Positions 1 to 8,752 are shown, counted from the first letter of the stretch. The stretch: 64,000 nucleotides of DNA from Bradyrhizobium sp. Arg816 (GCF_029989365.1 NZ_JAPRAQ010000004.1:1-64000); one strand, 5' to 3'. The notes: generated by a model from the sequence alone, not told the origin. Made by a program: numbers and translations.

Positions 1-155
1 TTGCCGAGGCCGGCATGGAAGAGAACCCCGTCAACCTCGATCCCCGCATGGCCAAGCTCGCCGGCGGCGTCCACCGCCTCGACGGCCAGCTCATGGTCGT
101 CCTCGACGTCGATCGTGTCCTCGAGCTTAAAACCGAAGTGCAAATGGCTGCCTGA
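1..155 (+). CDS. cheW: CheW chemotaxis coupling protein, C-terminal part
   Basis: Only the last 50 or so codons lie in the window; the reading frame enters from the left edge (first full codon at 3) and stops at 153-155. The visible tail has the CheW pattern: a stretch around a GGV-x-R-L-x-G, then a hydrophobic strand LMVVLDVDRVL that ends the SH3-like beta subdomain. CheW couples the CheA kinase to chemoreceptors at the inner membrane. The next genes, 32 bp and further downstream, are cheY and cheR, which supports the assignment. Little else can be said because the N-terminal two thirds are outside the window. Confidence 0.8.
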   Translation, partial: AEAGMEENPVNLDPRMAKLAGGVHRLDGQLMVVLDVDRVLELKTEVQMAA

Positions 156-187
156 GCTAACCGAAACATCGAAGCCGGAGAACCAAA

Positions 188-574
188 ATGAAGACATGTT
201 TGGTGGTCGATGATTCCAGCGTCGTGCGAAAGATCGCGCGCCGGATCCTGGAAGGCCTGGAATTCGAAGTCACCGAGGCCGAGGACGGCTCGAAGGCGCT
301 GGAGATCTGCCAGCGGCAGCTGCCCGACGCGGTGCTGCTCGACTGGAACATGCCCGTGATGGACGGCTTCGAGTTCATGGGCCACATGCGCCGCCTGCCC
401 GGCGGCGACCAGCCCAAGGTGGTGTTCTGCACGACCGAGAACAACGTGGCTCATATCGCTCAGGCGCTCAGCGGCGGCGCCAACGAGTACATCATGAAGC
501 CCTTCGACAAAGACATCATCGCCGACAAGTTCGCTGAAGTCGGCTTGATCCCGGTCGGACAAGCCATGGTCTGA
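188..574 (+). CDS. cheY: CheY-type single-domain response regulator
   Basis: 128-residue stand-alone receiver domain. The acidic pocket is Asp8-Asp9, the phosphoacceptor is Asp52 in LLDWNMPVMDG, and the conserved Thr and Lys follow in CTTEN and MKPFD. The length is right for CheY and there is no output domain. The start has a GGAG ribosome binding site 8-9 nt upstream. It sits between cheW and cheR, so it is probably the phospho-output of the local CheA (outside the window), acting on the flagellar motor or as a phosphate sink. Which of these two roles applies cannot be read from the sequence. Confidence 0.9.
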   Translation: MKTCLVVDDSSVVRKIARRILEGLEFEVTEAEDGSKALEICQRQLPDAVLLDWNMPVMDGFEFMGHMRRLPGGDQPKVVFCTTENNVAHIAQALSGGANEYIMKPFDKDIIADKFAEVGLIPVGQAMV

Positions 575-633
575 GTGTCTGGCGAAACCGTTTCAGCCAG
601 AGTGTCCCCAGTACAGCTTCCGAGAGGCTATCC

Positions 634-1515
634 GTGACCCCGACCGAGTATGAGTATCTGCGTAAGTTCCTGAGGGATCATTCCGGGCTCGACCTGTCCG
701 CAGACAAGCAATATCTGATCGAAAGCCGGTTGTTGCCGCTCGCCCGCAAGGCCGGGCTCTCCGGGATCGGCGAGCTCGTGCAGAAGCTGCAGGGCGGCTC
801 GAGTGCGCTCGTCACCAGCGTGGTCGAAGCCATGACCACCAACGAGACCTTCTTCTTCCGCGACAAGGTCCCGTTCGATCATTTCCGCGACACCATCATG
901 CCTGAGGTCATCAAGGCGCGCGCCGGCCGACGAAGCGTGCGCATCTGGTGCGCCGCCGGCTCGACCGGGCAGGAGCCCTATTCGCTGGCGATGTGCCTGA
1001 AGGAGATGGGCGCGGCCCTGACCGGCTGGCGCGTCGAGATCATCGCGACCGACCTGTCGCAGGAGGTGCTCGAGAAGGCCAAGGCCGGCATCTACAGCCA
1101 GTTCGAAGTGCAGCGCGGCCTGCCGATCCAGATGCTGATGAAATATTTCAAGCAGACCGGCGAGACGTGGCAGATCAATCCCGAGCTGCGCGCGATGATC
1201 CAGCACCGGCAGCTCAACCTGCTGCATGATTTTGGCCAGCTCGGCACCTTCGACGTCATCTTCTGCCGCAACGTGCTGATCTATTTCGACCAGGACACCA
1301 AGATCAACATCTTCAACCGCCTCGCCCGCCAGATCGAGGGAGACGGCTTCCTGGTACTCGGTGCAGCCGAAACCGTGGTCGGACTGACCGACACGTTCAG
1401 GCCGATCCCGGATCGTCGCGGCCTCTACAAGCCGAACGATCCGCGTGCAGCGGCAGCCAAACCGGCGATCGCCGGCGCCGCGCCGCCGCGCATGGCGGTG
1501 TTGGCAGGACGATAG
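634..1515 (+). CDS. cheR: CheR chemoreceptor methyltransferase
   Basis: 293-residue S-adenosylmethionine-dependent methyltransferase that adds methyl groups to glutamates of chemoreceptors. The start is GTG; no ATG fits the family N-terminus. Residues 1-70 form the small helical CheR N-terminal domain. The catalytic domain carries FFRD (about residues 76-79), the AdoMet-binding stretch IWCAAGSTGQEPYSLAM (about 105-121) and the family signature VIFCRNVLIYFD (about 208-219). The C-terminus ends in an Ala/Pro-rich tail. It follows cheY by 59 bp and precedes the PilZ-like gene by 2 bp, so all are likely one operon. Confidence 0.93.
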   Translation: MTPTEYEYLRKFLRDHSGLDLSADKQYLIESRLLPLARKAGLSGIGELVQKLQGGSSALVTSVVEAMTTNETFFFRDKVPFDHFRDTIMPEVIKARAGRRSVRIWCAAGSTGQEPYSLAMCLKEMGAALTGWRVEIIATDLSQEVLEKAKAGIYSQFEVQRGLPIQMLMKYFKQTGETWQINPELRAMIQHRQLNLLHDFGQLGTFDVIFCRNVLIYFDQDTKINIFNRLARQIEGDGFLVLGAAETVVGLTDTFRPIPDRRGLYKPNDPRAAAAKPAIAGAAPPRMAVLAGR

Positions 1516-1517
1516 GG

Positions 1518-1835
1518 ATGGCAGAGGATGGCAAGGGCGCGGAGCGCGTCACGTTCAGTCGAGGCTATGATGTCTGCATCATGGCGATCGACGGCACGTG
1601 GCGGCGCGACTGCAAGCTCAATGCGATTTCCGACACCGACGCCATCCTCACGGTGGATGGCTCGATCCAGGGATTGAACCTGAAGGAATTCTTCCTGCTG
1701 CTGTCGTCGACCGGGCTCGCCTATCGTCGTTGCGAGCTGGTGCGCGTCAACGGCGCCGAAATGGACATCCAGTTCTTGCGCGGCAAGAACCGGAAGAAGC
1801 GCGGCGCCGCCGGCGGCCGTGACGAGGCAGCGTGA
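1518..1835 (+). CDS. Degenerate PilZ-like domain protein
   Basis: 105 residues, starting 2 bp after the cheR stop, so translationally linked to it. Residues 10-90 have the size and beta pattern of a PilZ barrel (GYDVCIMAIDGTW, then CKLNAISDTDAILTV, then CELVRVNGAEMDIQF). The c-di-GMP-binding signatures are poor: there is no clean RxxxR, and the second motif reads NAISDTD where D/NxSxxG would be expected. I therefore call it a PilZ-like protein that may not bind c-di-GMP. A Lys/Arg-rich tail (KNRKKRG) follows. Its place in a che operon suggests a role in motility signalling, which is inference. Confidence 0.6.
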   Translation: MAEDGKGAERVTFSRGYDVCIMAIDGTWRRDCKLNAISDTDAILTVDGSIQGLNLKEFFLLLSSTGLAYRRCELVRVNGAEMDIQFLRGKNRKKRGAAGGRDEAA

Positions 1836-1991
1836 TCGCCAAATAGGCCTCGTCCCGCGCGCCCCGTCGCCGTTTTCCGAGACGTTGGTTCATATTTGCT
1901 GAAACATCCGGACGAATTCGCCGCACCGGCTTTACGGGGTTGAAGCGCGATCCGTGTATCGATCGCTCGTCTCAATTCTCAGGATACGGTA

Positions 1992-2495
1992 ATGCCCAGA
2001 AGCTCCCTCTCTCCCATCCCGTCAAACCTGCCCGACGTCGCCGAGCGGCGTGCGCTTCAGCTTCTGGTGGTCGACGACGACGCCACGCAGCGCAGCCTGA
2101 TCACGGTCGCCGCCAGGCAGGCCGGCCATGAAGTCACGGTGGCGCCGTCCGTCGCGGAGGCGATCGAGAAGCTCCGCGCCGCCCGCTTCGACTGCGTGAC
2201 GCTCGACCTCGTGCTGGAGGATGGCGACGGCATCGACGTGCTGCGCGAGATGGCGGCGGCGAAATTCGCGGGCCACGTGATCGTCATCAGCGGCATGGAC
2301 GGCAAGCGCCGCAGCGCCGCCCGCAGCTTCGCCCGTTCCGTCGGGATCCAGCTCCAGGGCCTGCCGAAGCCGCTCGATCTCGCGGCGCTGCGCATCAGCC
2401 TCGCCAATCTCGGCAAGACCGCAATGGGGCTGCCGGCGATGCATACCTGGGGTGGCGTCGCCACCGACGCGATCGTGGAACGGCACCGCACCTGA
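1992..2495 (+). CDS. Response regulator receiver protein
   Basis: 167 residues. After a 20-residue N-terminal extension comes a receiver domain (about 22-145): LLVVDDD acidic pocket, phosphoacceptor Asp72 in TLDLVLEDGDG, Ser in VIVISG and Lys in LPKPLD. No DNA-binding or enzymatic output domain follows; the last 20 residues are unrelated. AGGA lies 7 nt before the ATG. It is 156 bp downstream of the che genes and probably a separate transcript. The partner kinase is unknown. Confidence 0.8.
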   Translation: MPRSSLSPIPSNLPDVAERRALQLLVVDDDATQRSLITVAARQAGHEVTVAPSVAEAIEKLRAARFDCVTLDLVLEDGDGIDVLREMAAAKFAGHVIVISGMDGKRRSAARSFARSVGIQLQGLPKPLDLAALRISLANLGKTAMGLPAMHTWGGVATDAIVERHRT

Positions 2496-2549
2496 GGCGC
2501 GGAGCTGCCATGCGATCGGACGCGGGCGTTTCGCCGCACTGATCGCAGT

Positions 2550-2840
2550 TCAAGCCGGGTTGCCGGATTCCGACAGGCATTGCAGGGCGTGGCCGAGGCC
2601 CGCCCGGCAGGCGTTGAGAGCGGCGTTCGCGCTGACATAACGCGGCGTGACGTCGTCGAGTATGAAGACGTCGGCGGAACCTTCCGGATCGTTGCTGTGT
2701 TCTCGATCCATGGCTGCGGCGATCCGGCGCATACTGGTCTCGATCTGCGCGATCAGCAAGCGCAGGTCGGCGGCGATCAATCGTTGTCTGTCGGCCTCGG
2801 ATGTCGCGACCAGCGGCGGCGTATCGGCCAAATTTAGCAT
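2550..2840 (-). CDS. Small conserved-looking protein of unknown function
   Basis: 96 residues, on the minus strand between two response regulator genes. A good ribosome binding site (GGAGACGGAG) precedes the ATG, and codon use has the G/C-rich third positions of neighbouring genes. Residues 13-45 are helical and basic or acidic in alternation (SEADRQRLIAADLRLLIAQI), followed by a DVFILDDVTPRY segment. No known domain was recognised and there is no signal peptide or membrane segment. It is transcribed away from the FixJ-like gene at 2990, with the shared 149-bp gap probably holding both promoters. Confidence 0.6.
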   Translation of the reverse strand: MLNLADTPPLVATSEADRQRLIAADLRLLIAQIETSMRRIAAAMDREHSNDPEGSADVFILDDVTPRYVSANAALNACRAGLGHALQCLSESGNPA

Positions 2841-2900
2841 GGATATTCTCCGTCTCCTGCAATTAGGCGCAATGCCGCTACTTGTGCGTTAAGTCTATGT

Positions 2901-2916
2901 CCCGTACAAATACGGG
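2901..2916. promoter_or_regulatory. Inverted repeat in the divergent promoter gap
   Basis: CCCGTA-CAAA-TACGGG: perfect 6-bp arms with a 4-nt spacer. It lies between the divergent starts at 2840 (minus) and 2990 (plus). Position and symmetry suit a regulator binding site, but no known consensus was recognised. Confidence 0.35.
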
Positions 2917-2989
2917 TGGGCCGAATCCGCGCCGAACGCCATAACGGTTGGCGCGGACGCGAGTCCGTAATGCCAACTGGATGTGGCAC

Positions 2990-3625
2990 ATGGCCGAGCA
3001 AACCTCTCGTGGTGAAATCTTCGTGGTCGACGACGACCCTGCGGTTCGCGACACCTTGTCGATGGTGTTGAAGGCGGCGGGTTATGAGGTGATCTGTTTT
3101 GCGGACGGCGCAGCCCTGCTCTCCGTCGCGCGGAACCGTACGCCGGCTGCGATCCTGCTCGACGTGCACATTCCCGGAAAGTCGGGCCTCGACATTCTGA
3201 AGGAACTGCACGGCGAAGATTATCCGGCGCCGATCTTCATGATTTCCGGGCAGGGCGACATCTCGATGGCGGTGGGCGCCATCAAGAGCGGCGCGCTCGA
3301 TTTCATCGAAAAGCCGTTCCGCGGCAGCGAGATCGTTGGCCGGCTGGACGAGGCGATCGGAGCCTATGCACGCAGGCAGGCAGAGAGCGTATCGCCGAAA
3401 TTCTCTTCGCTGCATTTCCCCGGACGCGAGCCGTTGACGCGGCGTGAACGCGAGGTGCTCGAGCAGTTCGCTTCCGGTGCGTCCAACAAGGAAGCCGGCC
3501 GCACGCTCGGCATCAGCCCACGCACCATCGAGGACCATCGCGCCAACATCATGAAGAAGCTCGGGGCGCGCAACGCCGCCGATCTGATCCGCATCGTGAT
3601 GACCGCGGCCCAGCGCGCGTCGTAG
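2990..3625 (+). CDS. FixJ/NarL-type response regulator, receiver plus LuxR helix-turn-helix
   Basis: 211 residues from the ATG at 2990. Upstream in-frame starts exist (ATG 2981, TTG 2948), but family N-termini begin close to the receiver domain. Receiver: IFVVDDDPAV, phosphoacceptor Asp58 in LLDVHIPGKSG, Ser in MISG, Lys in IEKPF. A linker leads to a LuxR-type DNA-binding domain (about 145-205) with LTRREREVLEQFASG and the recognition helix ISPRTIEDHRANIMKKLG. The layout and the FxxKPF receiver resemble FixJ. No sensor kinase is adjacent on the same strand; the hybrid kinase at 3742-7242 faces it convergently. Confidence 0.85.
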   Translation: MAEQTSRGEIFVVDDDPAVRDTLSMVLKAAGYEVICFADGAALLSVARNRTPAAILLDVHIPGKSGLDILKELHGEDYPAPIFMISGQGDISMAVGAIKSGALDFIEKPFRGSEIVGRLDEAIGAYARRQAESVSPKFSSLHFPGREPLTRREREVLEQFASGASNKEAGRTLGISPRTIEDHRANIMKKLGARNAADLIRIVMTAAQRAS

Positions 3626-3643
3626 TTCTGCCGGTGACGTTTC

Positions 3644-3728
3644 GTAGCCCGGATGAGCGAAGCGAAATCCGGGATCTGCGCCTGCGGCACCACCTCTCCC
3701 GGATTGCGCTGCGCTCCATCCGGGCTAC
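3644..3728. repeat. Dispersed palindromic repeat, GTAGCCCGGATG family
   Basis: The element begins GTAGCCCGGATGAGCG and ends with CTCCATCCGGGCTAC, giving long imperfect inverted arms around a short variable centre. A second copy with the same arms is at 15237-15321. It lies in the gap between two convergent genes (3625 and 3742), where a transcribed hairpin could also stop transcription from both sides. Confidence 0.8.
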
Positions 3729-3741
3729 AGGAGATTGATCC

Positions 3742-6700
3742 TCAGCCGCTCAGCGCCTTGCGGATGATCCGCGCCAGATCGGATTTGCGATACGGCTTCG
3801 CCAGCAGCAGAACGCCTGTATCCAGCCGGCCGTGATGGATGATCGCGTTCTCGGTATAGCCCGAGGTGTAGACCACCCTGAGGTCGGGACGCGTCCTCGA
3901 CACCTCGTCGGCAAGCTGTCGTCCGTTCAACTTGCCGGGCATGATGACGTCGGTGAACAGCAGGTCGAACGGCTTGCCGGTGGCGACGATCGCGAGCGCC
4001 TCCGCGGCGTTCGCAGCCTGCAGGGTGACGTAGCCGAGCGAATGCAGCTGCGCCAGCACGTAGTCGCGCACCAGCCGGTCGTCCTCGACCACGAGGATCG
4101 TCTCGTGTCCGCCCTCGATCGTCGACGGCGTCACGCCTTCGCCCACGGCCGCGGGCGTCTTGCCGGGCGGCAGATACATCTTGATCGTGGTGCCGTGACC
4201 TTCCTCGCTGTAGATCTTGATGTGGCCCGTGGACTGCTTGATGAAGCCGTAGACCATCGAAAGCCCGAGCCCGGTGCCCTTGCCCGGTCCCTTCGAGGTG
4301 AAGAACGGATCGAACACCCGGGCCAGCATGTGCGCAGGAATGCCCGTGCCGGTGTCGCTCACGGCGATCAGCACATAGTGTCCGGGCCTGACGTCGTTGA
4401 CGCTGGCATAGACCTCGTCGAGATAGGCGGTGCCCGTCTCCACGATCAGCTTGCCGCCGCCGGGCATGGCGTCACGGGCATTGAGCGCGAGGTTGAGGAT
4501 CGCGGTGGTGAGCTGGTTGGGATCGACGATCGCGACGCAGCTCTCGTCCTCGAACACCGATTCGATCTGGATCTGCTCGCCCAGCGTCGGGCGCAACAGC
4601 TTTGCGGTGTCGATGATCAGCGAGTTGATGTCGACCTCGCGCGGCTGGAGCGGCTGCTTGCGCGCGAAGGCGAGCAGGTGCTGGGTCAGCTCGGCGCCGC
4701 GCCCGGCGGCCTCGTCGATCATCTTCGTGATCGCCGCAAGCTCCGGCTCCTTCGCCACCGCGTCGGCCAAAATTTCGATCGTCCCGGTGATCACGGTGAG
4801 GATGTTGTTGAAGTCGTGCGCCACGCCGCCGGTGAGCTGGCCGATCGCCTCCATCTTCTCGGCGTGGCGCATGCGCTCCTCGGACGCGATCTTGTCGGTG
4901 AGGTCGCGGTAGAACACGTTGAACAGGATGCCTTCGCGGCGTCTCAGCGCCGTGACGCTCAGCTCGGCCTTGAATTCCTTGCCGTCGCGACGACGAACCG
5001 TGAGCTCGCGGCGGCGGTTGAGGGTCTGGCCGTCCTGGGATTCGAGGAAGCGCGCGAGGCCGGCCTTGACCCGCTCGCGCTCACTCTCTGCGACGATGAG
5101 GTCGACCGCATTCCTGCCCAGCGCCTCGTCGCGCCGCCAGCCGAACAGCTCCTCGGCCCGCGAGCTCCAGTTCAGGATGGTGCTGCGGTCATCGGTCTGG
5201 ACGAAGGCGTCGAGCGCGGTCTCCACGATATTGCGCGCGAGCAGCTCGCTTTCGCGCAAGGATTCCTCCGCGCGCCGTGCCTCGGTCATGTCGCGTCCGA
5301 CGAAGAAGAAGCGCTTGGCCTGATCTGACCAGTTGCCGAGCCAGGACAGCCAGACCTCGCGTCCGTCCTTGTGGATGCAGCGGGTGTCGGCGAGCCTGGG
5401 GTGCCCGCCGCGCCGGAGCGCGCGCATTTCCCCGCGGGATTGTTCGAGATGCGCGGGATGGATGAAATCGACGCCGCTGCGGCCGATCATCTCGTCCGGC
5501 GGGTAGCCGAGCACGGCCTGGCTGCTCGGGCTGACCTGCACGATATGGCCCCGCGAATCCATGATCATGATCAGATCTTCCGAGGCGTCGAACAGCTGCC
5601 GCCGTTCCTCGATCTGCTGTTGCAGTGCGCGCTCGGTCCGTCGCGCATCGGTCAGTCTGCGCGCCGTGCCGGACGCGCCGATGATCTCGCCCGAATTGCC
5701 CCTGATCGGTGACAGGCTCACCGAGATTTCGACCGGACTGCCGTCCTTGCGCAGGCGCACCGTTTCGAAATGCTCGATCCGCTCGCCCGTCGCTATCCGC
5801 CGCAGATAGTCCTTGCCCTCTTCGCGGCGATCGGGTGGCAGGAGGATCAAGGTCGGCCGTCCGACCGCTTCCTCGGCCGTATAGCCGTAGAGGCGCTCGG
5901 CCGCCGCATTCCACCCGATGATGATGCCGTCGAGCGTCTGCATGACGATCGAATCGTCGGAGGATTCGACCGCCGCGCTGAACAGGCGTTCGCGGACGGC
6001 GAGCTGGTCGCGCGCGGCCTCGGTGCGCCGCCGCTCCTCGACCTCATGCTCCAGCGCCGCCGTCTTCGCCCGCATTTCATCGATCAGACGGGCAAATGCC
6101 CGCGCCAGCATGCCGGTCTCGCCGGGGGCGTCGGTTGGAATTCTAATCGAATTGTCCCGACCGAGCCACTCGACCGCCGCAGTGAGCTGCCCGATCGGCC
6201 GGGTCAACGACCGCGCCAGCAGCACGGCCAGCAGGGCGGCGACCAGCACCGCTATGAGGCCGATCGTGATGGTCGTTTTCTCGATGGTGACGGCCGGCGC
6301 CATGAAGACGGCGTTGGGCACGACGCGGATGACACCGACCCACTGGTCCTCGGCCAGGATTGCAGGCGCGATCGCGGTGCCGCTCGGCTTGCCGTCACTG
6401 CCCGGCACGACCTGCGTCGCACCCAGCGTCGATCCGGTGACTGAAGCGAAATAGGGGAAGTCGTCCTGCCAGTGCGTCGGCGTCCCCAGTTGCGAACCGA
6501 ATTCGCGGGTGCGATCCGGATGAACGAGATAATCGCCGTTGCGGCCGACGACATAGACCTGTTCGCCGCGCCGGCCCGATATCCTGATACGGTCGAATAC
6601 CTGGCGCATGTCGACATTGACGACGACGATGCCGAACAGCCGGTGATCGGGCCCAAACAGGGGCGCCGCGACGCGCAAGGTCGGAACATAGGGCACCTGA

Positions 6701-7242
6701 AGCTCGCCGTTGTCGACGTCCAGATCGACCGGTGAGACGCTGACCTGGTCCTCTGCCAGCTTGATCGCCGCCTGGAAGAAGGAGCGCTCGCCCTTGTTCT
6801 GCAGGGCATCGTCGGGAACGGCACGCACCGCTCCGTTCGGGCCGGAGCGGTCGACGCGCAGATATTCGACGCCGTCGGCACCGATGATGCGGAATTTTGC
6901 GTAGGCCGGGTTGGCGCCGACGTCGGCCACGAGGCGCGTCAGCAACCGGTCGCGCCAGGTCTTCTCCGAGAGGTGGTCGACCGGATCGACCCCGTCGTTG
7001 AAATGGGCATCGATCATGCCGCGCGCGGCGGCACGTGAGCGGAACGTCGCAACGTCGGCGCGGGCGCCGTTCGCATACGCTTCGAGCTGCGAGGCCAGAA
7101 GCCGCGAGTGGCCCTCGATACGGTCGAGCACGCGCGGCAGGAAGGCTTGCTCCAGGCTGTAATGGCTCAGCCATCCGACGGCGGCGACCGCAGCCGCGAC
7201 CAGCAGGATCATTGCGATGGCCAGCCGGGTCGCGAGGGTCAT
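3742..7242 (-). CDS. Hybrid sensor histidine kinase (Cache-HAMP-PAS-PAS-PAS-HisKA-HATPase-REC)
   Basis: 1166-residue inner-membrane sensor. The first membrane helix is at about 8-28, followed by a roughly 290-residue periplasmic Cache-type domain (VYVVGRNGDYLVHPD), a second helix at about 325-345, and HAMP. Three PAS domains come next (about 420-530, 545-660, 665-785). The phosphoacceptor His is in GQLTGGVAHDFNNIL, and the ATPase part has the N box NLALNARDAMP and G boxes DTGTGIP and GKGTGLGLSMVYG. A C-terminal receiver follows (VVEDD, FTDVIMPG, AKPY). The receiver-only gene 7310-7726 lies 67 bp upstream on the same strand, so the two probably form one operon and one phosphorelay. The ligand is unknown. 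Confidence 0.9.
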   Translation of the reverse strand: MTLATRLAIAMILLVAAAVAAVGWLSHYSLEQAFLPRVLDRIEGHSRLLASQLEAYANGARADVATFRSRAAARGMIDAHFNDGVDPVDHLSEKTWRDRLLTRLVADVGANPAYAKFRIIGADGVEYLRVDRSGPNGAVRAVPDDALQNKGERSFFQAAIKLAEDQVSVSPVDLDVDNGELQVPYVPTLRVAAPLFGPDHRLFGIVVVNVDMRQVFDRIRISGRRGEQVYVVGRNGDYLVHPDRTREFGSQLGTPTHWQDDFPYFASVTGSTLGATQVVPGSDGKPSGTAIAPAILAEDQWVGVIRVVPNAVFMAPAVTIEKTTITIGLIAVLVAALLAVLLARSLTRPIGQLTAAVEWLGRDNSIRIPTDAPGETGMLARAFARLIDEMRAKTAALEHEVEERRRTEAARDQLAVRERLFSAAVESSDDSIVMQTLDGIIIGWNAAAERLYGYTAEEAVGRPTLILLPPDRREEGKDYLRRIATGERIEHFETVRLRKDGSPVEISVSLSPIRGNSGEIIGASGTARRLTDARRTERALQQQIEERRQLFDASEDLIMIMDSRGHIVQVSPSSQAVLGYPPDEMIGRSGVDFIHPAHLEQSRGEMRALRRGGHPRLADTRCIHKDGREVWLSWLGNWSDQAKRFFFVGRDMTEARRAEESLRESELLARNIVETALDAFVQTDDRSTILNWSSRAEELFGWRRDEALGRNAVDLIVAESERERVKAGLARFLESQDGQTLNRRRELTVRRRDGKEFKAELSVTALRRREGILFNVFYRDLTDKIASEERMRHAEKMEAIGQLTGGVAHDFNNILTVITGTIEILADAVAKEPELAAITKMIDEAAGRGAELTQHLLAFARKQPLQPREVDINSLIIDTAKLLRPTLGEQIQIESVFEDESCVAIVDPNQLTTAILNLALNARDAMPGGGKLIVETGTAYLDEVYASVNDVRPGHYVLIAVSDTGTGIPAHMLARVFDPFFTSKGPGKGTGLGLSMVYGFIKQSTGHIKIYSEEGHGTTIKMYLPPGKTPAAVGEGVTPSTIEGGHETILVVEDDRLVRDYVLAQLHSLGYVTLQAANAAEALAIVATGKPFDLLFTDVIMPGKLNGRQLADEVSRTRPDLRVVYTSGYTENAIIHHGRLDTGVLLLAKPYRKSDLARIIRKALSG

Positions 7243-7309
7243 ATCGGCCTTCGCGCCGCGTCGCGAACGGTCCCGAATGTCCTGCTAGGCTGCAACATGG
7301 ATCACCCCG

Positions 7310-7726
7310 TCATCGGCTGCCGGAGCCGACATTAGCTTGCGGCGCTGATGTGAGGCAGCCGTCGACAGCGGCGAGCAGGGCGTCCGGCCGGAACGGCTTC
7401 TGCAGACTCGCGACCGCGCCGAGCTTGGTCGCCATCTTCAGAAAGTCCGGTTCGGCATAGGCGTCCGGGGTGACGGCGCGGCGGCCGGAAATGACGATGA
7501 TCGGAAGGGCCGGCTGCAGCACGCGGATGTGGCGCATCGTCTCCAGTCCGTCCATGCCGGGCATGAATATGTCGAGGAACAAGAGGTCGAACTGGCTCGC
7601 CTCGAACCGGGCAAGTCCCTCGTAGCCATCGCCGGCAACCGTGACGCGATGACCCGCTCTCTCCAGGATCAGCCGGATCGTGATCTGCACGGCCGGGTCG
7701 TCATCCACAATCAGGATGTTAGCCAC
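7310..7726 (-). CDS. Single-domain response regulator upstream of the hybrid kinase
   Basis: 138 residues from a GTG start. I chose the GTG because CCGGAGG lies 7 nt before it and the protein then begins directly with ANILIVDDDPAV; the longer frame starting at 7771 lacks such a site. Receiver features: acidic Asp pair in VDDD, phosphoacceptor Asp52 in LFLDIFMPGMDG, Ser in VISG, Lys in LQKPF. No output domain. It is the first gene of a likely two-gene operon with the hybrid kinase, and may be its phosphoryl acceptor. Confidence 0.83.
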   Translation of the reverse strand: MANILIVDDDPAVQITIRLILERAGHRVTVAGDGYEGLARFEASQFDLLFLDIFMPGMDGLETMRHIRVLQPALPIIVISGRRAVTPDAYAEPDFLKMATKLGAVASLQKPFRPDALLAAVDGCLTSAPQANVGSGSR

Positions 7727-7931
7727 GTCAAAACCTCCGGATCGTACAGGGATGTTCCCCGGCGACCCCAAATCACCGCTTCAAATGCGAAATTGTTGCG
7801 CGGATTGCGCCCGTCCTGCAAGCACTTCGCGGCCGGCACATTGTCAGCCTCGCGCGATTCCGGCGACGCCGGCCATATGCATCCTTACGTGCACATAAGA
7901 CCTCTGACGCAACGCCTGGGGCGTGTCGTGC

Positions 7932-8657
7932 CTAATCGGTCAGATATTCGGGATGGTGGCTTCGGATCTTGTCGAGCTCGCTGAGCGTGCCCGACAGGTG
8001 CTTGCGCAGATGTTCTTGCGCGGCGTCGGCGTCTCCGGCCTCGATCGCGCGCGTGATCAGCTTGTGGTGGCGGACGATGTTCTGGGCCTTGCCGGGCGAA
8101 GGCAAATGCAGCCGACGCAGCCGGTCGATATGTCCGCTGCGGCTGCGCACCAGCGTCCACAGGTCTTGCTTTCCGGCGGCGGCGTAGAGTTGGGCGTGGA
8201 AGTCGTTGTCGGTGGCCATGAAGGCCTCGAAGTCGCCGGCCTTGGCAAATTGCTGTTGTAGCGCGATGGCGTGATCCAGGCGGACCACGAGCGCCGCGTC
8301 CCTGCCGGCGGCGAGCAGGCGGACGATCTCCAGCTCCAGTGCCTGACGCAGGAAATGCGCCTGCTCGGCGCGGCCGATGTCGATCCGGCTGACGACAGTC
8401 GCGTGCTGCGGGAAGACGTCGACGAGCCCTTCTTCCTCGAGCCGCATCAAGGCATCGCGCACCGGTGTCGAGCTGATTCCGAACTGGCCGGCAAGCTCGG
8501 CGCGTGACAGCGGCGCGCCCGGCGGCAGTTCCAGGGCGATGATCGCATTGCGCAGCCGCTCGAACACCTGCGGCGCGGCCTGGCGGGCGCGGTCGAGCCG
8601 GGCGGCAGGTCTCGAAGCGGTTTTTGCCGCGCGCGGCGCGGTATGGGTTGCTTCCAT
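7932..8657 (-). CDS. GntR family regulator, FCD subfamily
   Basis: 241 residues. After a basic N-terminus, a winged helix-turn-helix occupies about 25-95 (PPGAPLSRAELAGQFGISST, then VRDALMRLEEEGLV). An all-helical FCD effector domain covers about 105-225, with the FCD metal or ligand positions suggested by DNDFHAQL and HHKLITRAIEAGD. FCD regulators usually bind small organic acids and release DNA when the pathway substrate is present. It is divergent from the ABC importer and catabolic genes starting at 8753, and a perfect 26-bp palindrome sits between the two starts. It is therefore the probable local repressor and autoregulator. Confidence 0.9.
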   Translation of the reverse strand: MEATHTAPRAAKTASRPAARLDRARQAAPQVFERLRNAIIALELPPGAPLSRAELAGQFGISSTPVRDALMRLEEEGLVDVFPQHATVVSRIDIGRAEQAHFLRQALELEIVRLLAAGRDAALVVRLDHAIALQQQFAKAGDFEAFMATDNDFHAQLYAAAGKQDLWTLVRSRSGHIDRLRRLHLPSPGKAQNIVRHHKLITRAIEAGDADAAQEHLRKHLSGTLSELDKIRSHHPEYLTD

Positions 8658-8680
8658 GGCGGGTCCCGCGGGCTTGCCTT

Positions 8681-8706
8681 TGATGCACTAATATATTAGT
8701 GCATCA
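8681..8706. promoter_or_regulatory. Perfect 26-bp palindrome, probable GntR operator
   Basis: The half-site TGATGCACTAATA is followed immediately by its exact reverse complement, centred between 8693 and 8694. The core ACTAATATATTAGT is AT-rich in a GC-rich window. It begins 23 bp before the regulator start codon (8657) and ends 46 bp before the importer start (8753), so a bound dimer would cover both promoters. GntR/FCD operators are typically palindromes with short AT-rich centres. Confidence 0.85.
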
Positions 8707-8752
8707 GCAGGGTCAACGCAGCGCGACGCGCACCCGGAGGAAACACACAACA

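Noticed and set aside
3832..5328. Long open frames opposite the hybrid kinase
   Set aside because: They mirror the kinase in another frame, as expected in GC-rich DNA, and have Arg/Ala-rich composition without domains. The same holds for the long antisense frames at 37147-39297, 43950-45593, 46213-48801 and 49702-52707.
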